Both the position numbers and the translations under genes were made by a program. Below the pieces are notes generated by a model. The model had not been told where the DNA came from and searched no databases. It was given only the letters and a program-made list of their open reading frames with translations. Source: JBBKWG01 sp037968835 (GTDB taxonomy: Bacteria > Pseudomonadota > Alphaproteobacteria > Rhodobacterales > Rhodobacteraceae). Taken from it: a DNA stretch of 13,515 bases. Positions 1 through 6,491 of the stretch are shown here, in pieces; position 1 is the first letter of the stretch, and each line of letters begins with the position of its first letter. The stretch lies in NCBI GenBank assembly GCA_037968835.1, contig JBBKWG010000183.1:1-13515 (forward strand), written 5' to 3'.

Positions 1-395
1 GATCTACTCGTGAGCGATCGGACGCGGCGGTGGGAACCGAGTTTTTAGGTTTCTCTGAATTTTGCTTAATAGCAGACGCTTCGGCAGGCGATGATTCCCC
101 TCCCCAGAGCTATTCAGTGGGGGCAATATTAACATCGAATGCAGTGACCGTGTTAATCGAAAATGTCGATTTCCAAGGTTGCGCGAAGACCAGCGCACGT
201 TTGCGGCGAATGTCCGCTTTTCGCGCATAACGACAGATGCCGCGCCATTCACTAAAGTCTTAGAAGGGGGGCGAAGCGAACCTAGCCGGCGAACGTCGTG
301 GGACATGTTTCCTTTTCTGAGGCTGCCCCGGGAATTGGTTTGTTTTTTGATTGGCGCCGTGTGTGGCGGCGTAGCATGCCAACGAGGAACGCAAC
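1..395. other. Intergenic region with no convincing gene
   Basis: The reading frames here are short, lie on both strands, and have no family signature. The one clear structure is the imperfect palindrome at 180-227, annotated separately. A ribosome binding site GAGGA at 384-388 near the right edge belongs to the sigma-factor pseudogene that starts at 396. I see no strong promoter and no terminator. Confidence 0.5.
180..227. repeat. Imperfect palindromic intergenic repeat
   Basis: Outer arms TGCGCGAA (180-187) and TTCGCGCA (220-227) are perfect reverse complements. Between them, 193-217 is a 25-base imperfect palindrome centred on 205, with three mismatched pairs. The whole unit could fold into a long hairpin. 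Read from 180 on the plus strand and from 228 on the minus strand, it gives nearly the same peptide, both containing RTFAANVR. From memory, sequences like this recur between genes in Rhodobacterales genomes. That family membership is recollection and was not checked. No second clear copy is visible in this window. Confidence 0.5.
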
Positions 396-1215
396 GTGCA
401 AGCTGAACTACTCGCACGAGCCAAGAAAGGTGATCAGAAAGCGTTTTCACGACTTATCGAAGCCGAACTTCCAAAACTGCGCCGAATAACGCGACACATG
501 ATCGGACATCCTGACGACTCCGAGCATGTCCTTCAGGACGCGATTATCAAGGTCTGGGAAGGACTTGATCGGTTCGAGGAAAGATCCGCCTTTTCTACAT
601 GGATCGCGTCGATCATCACGCGCGTTGCCGTTGATCATCTGAGGCGGCAGAAAAGGTGGCGCACAGAGGCGCAGGTTGCCTATGCCAATCTCTGTGCTGG
701 GTCTGAAGTAATGTCAGGCGAAGTCGTGGCAACCGCGTCCGCGATCGATTTTTGCCTAAGAGATGCGCGAACAAATCGCATATTGTTTTGCCTGCTTCTG
801 ACGTTCGCTGCCACTTGACGAGCAGGCGGCGCTTGTGACGCGGGATGTTTTCGACCTGTCCGGTCGCGAGGCGGCAAACGTGCTTGGGGTGTCGGACTCC
901 GTCCTCCGCCACAGATTGGCGAGTGCTCGCACAGCGATGCAAGAAAAGTACAATGGACTGTGCACATTGGTCAGCAAGGAAGGCATCTGCCACCAATGCG
1001 CGGGTCTTAGCATGCTTGCGCCCGAGGAGAAACGCGGTGGCCCATTTCCTGATGTGGCAGAGATGGCCGATCGAATGGCCGTAGTTCGAGCAGCAAAACC
1101 AGGTTCGATGTCCGGGCTGCACGACGTATTTTGGCGTAGAACAAAGGAATGTGAGCAGAAAGGGTTGGGCAGCACGACGTCACACTCTGATTGCGGGGTA
1201 GATGACGGCGTCTGA
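396..1215 (+). pseudogene. Decayed ECF-type sigma-70 family RNA polymerase sigma factor
   Basis: An ECF sigma factor directs RNA polymerase to a small stress or signal regulon; this copy is broken. Translation from GTG 396 (GAGGA ribosome binding site at 384-388) gives sigma region 2, with DDSEHVLQDAIIKVWEGL and FSTWIASIITRVAVDHLRR. The homologous reading then moves to another frame. From about 754 it reads EMREQIAYCFACF, stop, RSLPLDEQAALVTRDVF, followed by the region 4 helix-turn-helix (SGREAANVLGVSDSVLRHRL), a Cys-containing segment GICHQCAGL, and a tail ending at 1215. Three lesions explain this: an extra T in the five-T run 749-753, TAA at 757-759 (probably once TAC), and TGA at 799-801 (probably once GGA). 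Removing one T gives 272 codons plus stop, a sensible length for ECF factors with a C-terminal extension. Region 4 alone could be translated from GTG 835, but it lacks the core-binding region 2. Confidence 0.85.
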
Positions 1216-1420
1216 CCGATTTCCCCTGCCAAAACGGGTCGACGCGGCCATGACGCCTTCAGAACCTGCGCTATTTGAGTACTAAGTAGGATTTTGGAAA
1301 CAACTAACTCCTTGCCATATTTATGAAAATTTCGATGAAACTGTTGACGAAGCCGCTTGGAACACCCCGCGGGAGTATCTCCAAAAGTCAGAAAAAAACC
1401 AAACCCTGAACAGAGCTAAC

Positions 1421-1994
1421 CTATAAGTGCGGACTCCAAGGGGAGCAGGTCAGCGGCACCAAAGCGTACGCCAGAACGTCGTCCATCTCGATCAGCGGGC
1501 GACTTTACCGTCGAAGCCGCCATGCTTCACGGTCTCGGGCAGGCGGACGCCAAAGATCTTCAACAGTCCGCAGACTTCGTTCGCGAGGTCCATCGTCTTC
1601 TTGACATGCGCCCTGCGCGTGCTCAGCAGAGCACGAACCCCATGGGCCTCACGGCTCTTCATATGAACCGGGCTGAACCAGGCGGTGCGCAAAACCTGGG
1701 CGATGCCCCGCGCGTCGTTCCTGTCGGTCTTGTTTCGCATCGCTGAAAGTGCGGCATTCACCTGGCGCGCTTCCATGCAAACGTCATCGAACTCTGCGCC
1801 GGTCAGACCGAAGAAAAGATGCTGGCTCATCGTTTTTGCCTCGAAGCCAATACGTTCAAATGAATATGGGAAGGCCGCCAAGCACGCCGCAACGTCGTTG
1901 ACCTCACACGCCATTCGCGTTCAAGCATCACCTTGCCCTTACCGTCAACGACGCACCGCGCCTACACATCCAATCCAGCAAAATATTCCATCAT
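1421..1994 (-). pseudogene. IS110-family transposase remnant, frameshifted and 3'-truncated
   Basis: The product would be the DEDD-type transposase of an IS110-like insertion sequence. Starting at ATG 1994 (or 1991, with GGGAGA upstream), the frame reads EYFAGLDV, the usual IS110 N-terminus. It then meets a TAG at 1962-1964 where several codons seem to be missing. It resumes as CVVDGKGKVMLERE, shifts frame near 1914 (one base lost), and continues as ACEVNDVAACLAAFP, MSQHLFFGL, MEARQVNAALSAMRNKTD and NDARGIAQVLRTAWFSP. It shifts again near 1500 into RPLIEMDDVLAYALVPL. Homology then stops around 1450, and the frame ends at 1421-1423. The C-terminal half (the Transposase_20 region with the catalytic Ser) is absent, so this copy cannot act. 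IS110 elements usually lack long terminal inverted repeats, so the original element ends cannot be placed. Confidence 0.85.
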
Positions 1995-2424
1995 CTATCT
2001 CCCATGTTCACAGCTATCCAGTGATCCTACCGGGAGCTCGACCTCAGAACAGAGGCAGCCCAATTACGCATGCTTTGAGCCCAAAATTTATCAATCGAGA
2101 GGTGGAGGAGGTGGCTCGGGTCGCCTACGCCCAAAATGATCAATTGCCACTTGTCTGCGCCCGGGAACTCCAAAATACTCTCTCGACGACTTCTTTCCGT
2201 TTCGATTTCGATAGTGACCACATAGTTTGGACCATGAGGAGCCGCCGTGTAACGCACGACGTCATATGCTCAACGGAAAAGTTACGTTGTAAACGAATAG
2301 CCAGTTCGGGGAAGCGGCGACGCTCAGGTCAGCGAGTAACCGCAATGCGCCGTCAATCCTCCTTTGAGCGAGTCACATATTTAAACTATTGCGATTCTCG
2401 TGCAGCCCTTACTTGCGAATGCTT
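1995..2424. other. 430-base region without a recognised gene
   Basis: This lies between the transposase remnant and the 3' end of the creatininase-family gene. On the minus strand a frame from GTG 2257 to 2027 (76 codons) gives a protein-like N-terminal half, with DKWQLIILGVG, but I recognise no family. The frame is open only a few codons upstream of that GTG, back to a TGA at about 2269-2271. An AGGAGG-like sequence occurs on the minus strand near 2359-2366, followed only by a short frame. The region may be a remnant of another decayed gene. Confidence 0.35.
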
Positions 2425-3168
2425 CTATGCAATGCGAAGGGCTTCCCGCATACGCGCGAGAATTAAGCTCCGGCCTTGTTCGCCGAGTTCGCGAGTCGCG
2501 GCAGACGCGCTGGCTGTATACCAGTGATCAAGTGACAGGTTTTCCATTTCGACGGCGTCCGGGCAGAGCGCCATCAGGAGCGAAGTTTCGCCTAGCCCGG
2601 CATGGTCAAAGGGAAACTCAGCGATGATTTCGGTCGTCATCAAGGGATGTCCTTTGATCCAGTTAAAGGGGTCGTCGCTGCTGGATTGTTGGCCGTAGTA
2701 CTCAGCCATGTCAGCTTTGCCCCACCAGCCTTCACCGCGAGTGGCTTCGAGAAAACCGAAGATCGCCTGGCGCGCGCCGAATTTGAACGCAAGGTCGGTG
2801 GGCATTCCCGCTGCGAAATTCTCGGTCTGGTGGTGAACGAAGAAATGGATGTTTCGAAAACCGATCCGCAACAGACCGGAAAACATCTCCTGTGCAAGGG
2901 GGTACAGAGTATTAGCGCCGACGTGCAGTGTTCCGGTTCTTTCCGGTCCGGCGACTGCATAACTGGCAGCACCATAGTAAAACGGGGGCAACAGAACGAT
3001 GTCCATCTCTTGCTCCAACGTTTCCAGCAACTTGATCACAACAAGTGTGTCCAATCCAATCGGCAGATGTTCGCCGTGGTATTCCAGAACGCCGAGGGGC
3101 AGGACGACCGGCCAATTGTCGTCAATCGCCGCCCTGATCTGGTGAGGAAGCATCAGTTCATAGCGCAT
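2425..3168 (-). CDS. Creatininase-family metal-dependent amidohydrolase, variant active site
   Basis: Members of this family use a two-metal centre to open cyclic amides (creatinine), remove formyl groups in flavin/F420 precursor synthesis, or cleave peptides (MftE); the substrate here is unknown. The 247-residue length fits the family. Residues 24-40 (PLGVLEYHGEHLPIGLD) carry Glu29, His31 and Asp40, with the same spacing as metal ligands Glu34, His36 and Asp45 of Pseudomonas creatininase. TGTL (78-81) matches the family's substrate-loop segment, and HAGLGETS (189-196) matches the HAGxxETS motif. The central motif is odd: HHQTEN (112-117) stands where creatininase has NGHYEN and other members have NGHGGN. 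The Glu is kept (Glu116), but Gln114 replaces the metal-binding His. No signal peptide is seen, so it should be cytoplasmic. Start ATG 3168 has AAGGA upstream. It lies 23 bases downstream of the SDR gene, probably in one operon. Confidence 0.85.
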   Translation of the reverse strand: MRYELMLPHQIRAAIDDNWPVVLPLGVLEYHGEHLPIGLDTLVVIKLLETLEQEMDIVLLPPFYYGAASYAVAGPERTGTLHVGANTLYPLAQEMFSGLLRIGFRNIHFFVHHQTENFAAGMPTDLAFKFGARQAIFGFLEATRGEGWWGKADMAEYYGQQSSSDDPFNWIKGHPLMTTEIIAEFPFDHAGLGETSLLMALCPDAVEMENLSLDHWYTASASAATRELGEQGRSLILARMREALRIA

Positions 3169-3191
3169 AGCGGGTCCTTTCAGCTAGAAAG

Positions 3192-3974
3192 TCAGGTGCT
3201 GGTCAACGCTCGGTCCAAATCACTATATCCACCATCCACGACCAGCGCCTGGCCCGTCATGTGACCTGCCCAGTCGGAAAGGAGAAAGACAACCGTTGCG
3301 GCGACTTCTGCCGAAGTGGTCATTCGATGTGAAAGTGGAATGTTTCTGACGATCTTCGCCAATTTTTCATCCGGATTGTCAAATCCGGAAAGCCATGTCT
3401 GATACATTGGCGTCATGGTTTCTCCTGGAACCACAGCATTGACCCGGACGCCGTCGCGGGCAAGCTCGGTCGCCCATTCCCGCGTTAGGCCCAGCACGCC
3501 ACCTTTGGCCGCAGCATAAGCCGAAGTTCCGCCTTGCCCGGTGAGTGCGACCTTCGAGGACAAGTTGACGATCGATCCACGCTGGCGCTTGATTTCCGGC
3601 ACGCAGAGATGCGCCATTGTGTAGTAGTGAACCAGATTACGTTCGAGCGAGGTGCGAAATTCCGCCGGACCGGCGTCCAGCCCAACTCCGTCATTGATGC
3701 CCGCATTGTTGACCAATGCATCGATTTTGCCATGGCGATGCAACAACTCGGACACCGCAGAGCGGCACTGATCGTCAATCGTTAGATCAACCGTGATCCA
3801 ATCGGTGGCAGGAGATTGAGCCCGCAGACCCTTGAGTCTATCGAGATCGGGGATGGTCTTGTCCAGTATGACCGGAGTGGCCCTTTGCGCCACAAGTTCC
3901 TCGACGATGGCCGCACCGATCCCTGAAGCGCCACCCGTGACGATAATGGTTTTGTCAGTTAGCCCAAACTCCAT
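3192..3974 (-). CDS. SDR-family dehydrogenase, L-fucose dehydrogenase type
   Basis: A cytoplasmic NAD(P)-dependent classical short-chain dehydrogenase of 260 residues. It shows the nucleotide-binding motif TGGASGIG (13-20), Asp38 after beta-strand 2 (favours NAD over NADP), NNAG (89-92), Asn113, and the catalytic Ser140-Tyr153-Lys157 set. Several stretches resemble the L-fucose dehydrogenase described from Burkholderia as I remember it: NDGVGLDAG, LERNLVHYY, TGQGGTSAY, TMTPMYQTW, IPLSHRMTT, and the C-terminal VVDGGYSDLDRAL. The predicted reaction is oxidation of L-fucose or a related L-galacto/D-arabino sugar at C1 to the lactone. The substrate is inference. ATG 3974 is preferred because GGGAA sits 7 bases upstream; a TTG at 3977 would add one residue. 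It is the first gene of a likely two-gene operon with the creatininase-family hydrolase. Confidence 0.85.
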   Translation of the reverse strand: MEFGLTDKTIIVTGGASGIGAAIVEELVAQRATPVILDKTIPDLDRLKGLRAQSPATDWITVDLTIDDQCRSAVSELLHRHGKIDALVNNAGINDGVGLDAGPAEFRTSLERNLVHYYTMAHLCVPEIKRQRGSIVNLSSKVALTGQGGTSAYAAAKGGVLGLTREWATELARDGVRVNAVVPGETMTPMYQTWLSGFDNPDEKLAKIVRNIPLSHRMTTSAEVAATVVFLLSDWAGHMTGQALVVDGGYSDLDRALTST

Positions 3975-4301
3975 CAATATTTTCCCGGTTACTCAATCGG
4001 CCTAAGCTCTTTCATAGACGCTGCCTGCAGACACTCAAAGTAGTAGATGACTTCGATTTCCTGGCTTGCCACGGTGTGGATAGCCACTTCAGGCCGGCGT
4101 TTGCCGGATTTCGCAGAGCTGCGACGGGCCAATTTTGTTCAATTTGGATGGTCCGATTTTTTTGAGCGAAGTTCCATTCGAATTGCAGCCAATAGATGCA
4201 AAAATCTAAAATGGTTGATGGAGCTGCCGATCCGAAGCACGCCTTTTTTCTTCTTTTCTGTCAGCAAATTGAGGGGTAATCAGGCATGCGGGAGGCAAAT
4301 G
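3975..4301. other. Divergent intergenic region between the SDR and deaminase genes
   Basis: This 327-base spacer must hold the promoters of both flanking genes. A perfect 5-bp hairpin (CCGGC, loop GTTT, GCCGG) lies at 4094-4107. AT-rich tracts lie near 4132-4163 and 4240-4262. The deaminase frame stays open upstream to 4047, but that extension looks unlike protein and has no ribosome binding site, so I treat it as non-coding. I could not assign a promoter or operator with confidence. Confidence 0.4.
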
Positions 4302-4772
4302 ATGAAGAAAGATGTCGAATATTTGCGTGCCACAGTTCGTATCGCAGCGGAAAGCCGGGAGTGTGGGAACCATCCTTTCGGTGCCCTGCTTGTTGGGCCG
4401 GACGGCAGGGTGCTGCGACAGTCTGGAAATACCTTCGCGACAGATGGCGGTACTGGCCACGCAGAATTGAATGTAGCGAGCGCGGCATCCCGGAGCTATT
4501 CGGCGGATTTCCTGTCTGGATGCACGCTATACACCTCAGTAGAGCCGTGCTGCATGTGTGCCGGCGCCTGCTACTGGGCAGGGATCGGAACTGTCGTCTT
4601 TGGTATGACGGAAAAACGGCTGGCGGAGCTTACCGGCGACAACCCTGAGAACCTCACCCTAGATCTGAATTGCCGCAACGTCTTTGCTTCGGGACAACGC
4701 GGCGTCGAAGTGCGCGGACCTTTTGCTGAGCTCGAAAGTGAAATCGTCGAAGGACACAAAGATTTCTGGTGA
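4302..4772 (+). CDS. Zn-dependent nucleoside/nucleobase deaminase (CDA superfamily)
   Basis: A cytoplasmic hydrolytic deaminase of 156 residues. The zinc site is complete: His53 and catalytic Glu55 in GHAELN, with Cys83 and Cys86 in EPCCMCAGACYWAGI. NHPFGALLV (23-31) is the usual substrate-pocket strand, and DNPENLTL plus the C-terminal FW fit a widespread bacterial group related to guanine/cytosine deaminases. Guanine, another purine or a pyrimidine base is the likely substrate; it is not TadA-like in context. Two adjacent ATGs occur at 4299 and 4302. GGAGG at 4291-4295 leaves 3 and 6 bases respectively, so 4302 is preferred. It is divergent from the SDR-creatininase pair and convergent with the secreted propeller gene. 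There are several Cys near the site (74, 83, 84, 86, 90). Confidence 0.88.
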   Translation: MKKDVEYLRATVRIAAESRECGNHPFGALLVGPDGRVLRQSGNTFATDGGTGHAELNVASAASRSYSADFLSGCTLYTSVEPCCMCAGACYWAGIGTVVFGMTEKRLAELTGDNPENLTLDLNCRNVFASGQRGVEVRGPFAELESEIVEGHKDFW

Positions 4773-5078
4773 GCGCGATTTTGGACGAGGTACTCACTAG
4801 GGGAAATTGAACAATTCGGCATGCCGTTTGGGCTAGGTTAGCAACCGAAACCGGACAGCAACTTCGTCCGCACAGCTTTCGTGGGCAGAATGCTGCGCCG
4901 CGCGCGAATATCGGGTTTGACCAACGGTCGCTTTGGGCAGAGAGTGACGCTCTCACTGGGCAAAAACTAGCAGTTGCTGCAAGGCGGGGATCGGAAGCTG
5001 TGAGCCCAAACCTTCCGCGCAATAGTCGCAGTATTGTCTCAGGCAGTCTGATGGCGTCAAGTGCCAGACACGTAGAGC
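4773..5078. other. Intergenic region between convergent genes
   Basis: This 306-base spacer separates two converging genes. It contains a short hairpin (GAGAG 4940-4944, CTCTC 4950-4954) but no T-run, so no standard intrinsic terminator is evident. The 4840-5040 stretch has the look of the degenerate intergenic repeats common in Rhodobacterales, but I cannot demonstrate a repeat unit inside the window. No protein-like frame is present. Confidence 0.35.
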
Positions 5079-5945
5079 CTATTCGATCCGATAGGCGACA
5101 AGTGTGTTGTTGAGCGTCATGGGCACGATGAGCAAGGACTGGCCGGGAATGTATTCGAGGTCCGCGCTGCCCATGTCGAGATCGAGGAGCAACTTTTTGT
5201 TTCCGTCATCGGCAATGCGGTAGACGGCCCCGGCAATCCAGTCCGACACAATCCAGTCGCCCTTGCCGTCCGGTTCCAGCCCGTCAAGGTTGCCAACCGG
5301 ATCACCGGATCCCAAGGGTGTTACGCTGCCGGTTTCGACGTCAACAATCACAAGGTGCCCGCCGGTCTTTGTTGTGAAATCATCCTGCAATTCAAGTCCC
5401 CAAGGCGCGACGATCAGGTTGCCATCGCGCATATTGAGTCCATTGGGATGCTGTAGGGCCTCTCCTTCCACAAGGGCGGAGAGTGTGCCGTCCGAGAGGA
5501 CATAAATCCTGTCGGCGATCATGTCCGAAACATAGACGCGACCCACTTTGTCGATCGCTGTATCGTTGAGAAAGATCGCGCCTTCGGCAGGCCAAGTCCC
5601 GGAAATTTCACCGGACTCTATGTCGATGGCGACCAGCCGGTCGATATCGCTCACGTAAAGGGTGGCGCCGTCGCTCACCAATCCCTTTGGCGCGTCCAGC
5701 CCGGTGACCCATTGTGCCTCAAGCATCTCTCCATTGAGACTGACGCGTGCGATATATCCGTTGCCGTCCTTGTCCATCGGCTCACCGTTGACGTTTGAGA
5801 CGTAGAGAACGTCGCGCGCCTCATCAAAATACGCGCTCTCGGGCGCTTCGAGCCCTTCCAAGGTCCAGACGACTTCCTGTGCTGTCGCAACCGAACCGAT
5901 TAGAAGTCCTGCGGAGACAGCCGCCGTTGCTGAAAAACAATTCAT
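5079..5945 (-). CDS. Secreted SMP-30/gluconolactonase-like beta-propeller protein
   Basis: The mature protein should be periplasmic. Residues 1-22 form a signal peptide ending VATA, with cleavage before Gln23; its n-region is odd in having no Lys or Arg. The remainder (288 residues in all) is a series of propeller blades with repeating hydrophobic-YVSD patterns: RDVLYVSNVNG, ATLYVSDIDRLVAID, GRVYVSDMIADRIYVL, NGLNMRDGNLIVAPWG, LDGLEPDGKGDWIVSDW and LLIVPMTLNNTLVAY. This fits the SMP-30/gluconolactonase/LRE superfamily, whose members are Ca-dependent lactonases or binding proteins. I could not confirm a complete metal site, so lactonase activity is only possible. A start at 6005 would add 20 residues, but ATG 5945 has GGGAGG a few bases upstream and gives the signal peptide. 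It appears to be transcribed alone. Confidence 0.8.
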   Translation of the reverse strand: MNCFSATAAVSAGLLIGSVATAQEVVWTLEGLEAPESAYFDEARDVLYVSNVNGEPMDKDGNGYIARVSLNGEMLEAQWVTGLDAPKGLVSDGATLYVSDIDRLVAIDIESGEISGTWPAEGAIFLNDTAIDKVGRVYVSDMIADRIYVLSDGTLSALVEGEALQHPNGLNMRDGNLIVAPWGLELQDDFTTKTGGHLVIVDVETGSVTPLGSGDPVGNLDGLEPDGKGDWIVSDWIAGAVYRIADDGNKKLLLDLDMGSADLEYIPGQSLLIVPMTLNNTLVAYRIE

Positions 5946-6335
5946 GATAGACCTCCCTGGATTTCCGATATGAAAACAGTGGGGCCTTCCCTTACGTAGC
6001 GTCAACGTTATTCTTCAAGGCGTCGGACTAACCTGTCGATTTTGGGTTTACGCCAGCACAGTTCAGAATGCGGTAAGCTGTTGGAAGCGTAAGACCGTTC
6101 TGGACCGAAAACTGACCGTGTTGTCCGCGTTGCAGTCATCTCATTGGCGCTCATGCTGCGCTGTCGACAAATGGCCGCACTGGGGAGGCTGTACTGCGGC
6201 GGCGAACCGCTCGGGCAAGGCAAGCGTTGGGTCAATTGCGGCCATCGAAGTAGTGAGTTTCAACGTACCATTTGCATCCCGGCAGACATCCCGCTTGACC
6301 CCAAAACCCCAATGAAATAGTCACTCGGATGCCAA
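5946..6335. other. Intergenic region upstream of the propeller gene and tRNA-Gly
   Basis: This 390-base spacer should carry the minus-strand promoter of the propeller gene and the plus-strand promoter of the tRNA. A 6-bp inverted repeat (GCCGCA 6174-6179, TGCGGC 6195-6200) is present, with a 15-base loop. No convincing protein frame is seen on either strand. The sequence style resembles the 4773-5078 spacer, but no unit is demonstrably shared. Confidence 0.35.
6295..6321 (+). promoter_or_regulatory. Putative sigma-70 promoter for tRNA-Gly
   Basis: TTGACC at 6295-6300 is a good -35 box. AATAGT at 6316-6321 is a 4-of-6 match to the -10 consensus at 15-base spacing, shorter than the usual 17. 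The tRNA begins at 6336, 15 bases after it. Placement is by eye; the -35 box is the stronger part. Confidence 0.35.
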
Positions 6336-6409
6336 GCGGGCGTTGTGTAATGGTAAGACCTCAGCCTTCCAAGCTGATGACGCGGGTTCGATTCCCGCCG
6401 CCCGCTCCA
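6336..6409 (+). tRNA. tRNA-Gly (anticodon UCC), CCA encoded
   Basis: The full cloverleaf can be traced. The acceptor arm is GCGGGCG (6336-6342) with CGCCCGC (6399-6405), discriminator U at 6406, and encoded CCA at 6407-6409. The anticodon stem TCAGC/GCTGA (6361-6365, 6373-6377) closes loop CTTCCAA, with anticodon TCC at 6368-6370. The T arm GCGGG/CCCGC closes TTCGATT. It decodes GGA and, by wobble, other glycine codons. No T-run terminator follows, so read-through into the ABC transporter gene 82 bases downstream is possible. Confidence 0.97.
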
Positions 6410-6491
6410 CGCGCCAGAACGTCTCGAATCCTCCTCCGACTTGTGGCCCCCGCCTTGCCCGGCTATCTGGGAGCGGGTTAAGGGAGGTTGC

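Noticed and set aside
835..1215. Region 4 of the sigma factor as an independent gene
   Set aside because: Homology to the same sigma family continues upstream of GTG 835 through two nonsense codons, so this is the tail of one broken gene.
1685..2527. Long plus-strand frame of 280 codons
   Set aside because: It runs antisense to the IS110 remnant and into the creatininase-family gene, has no family signature, and is rich in Arg/Ser as shadow frames are.
2602..3264. Plus-strand frame of 220 codons
   Set aside because: It lies antisense to the creatininase-family gene, whose motifs are clear on the other strand.
6336..6409. tRNA-Gly as an integration site for a mobile element
   Set aside because: No repeat of the tRNA 3' end and no integrase gene are visible within the window.
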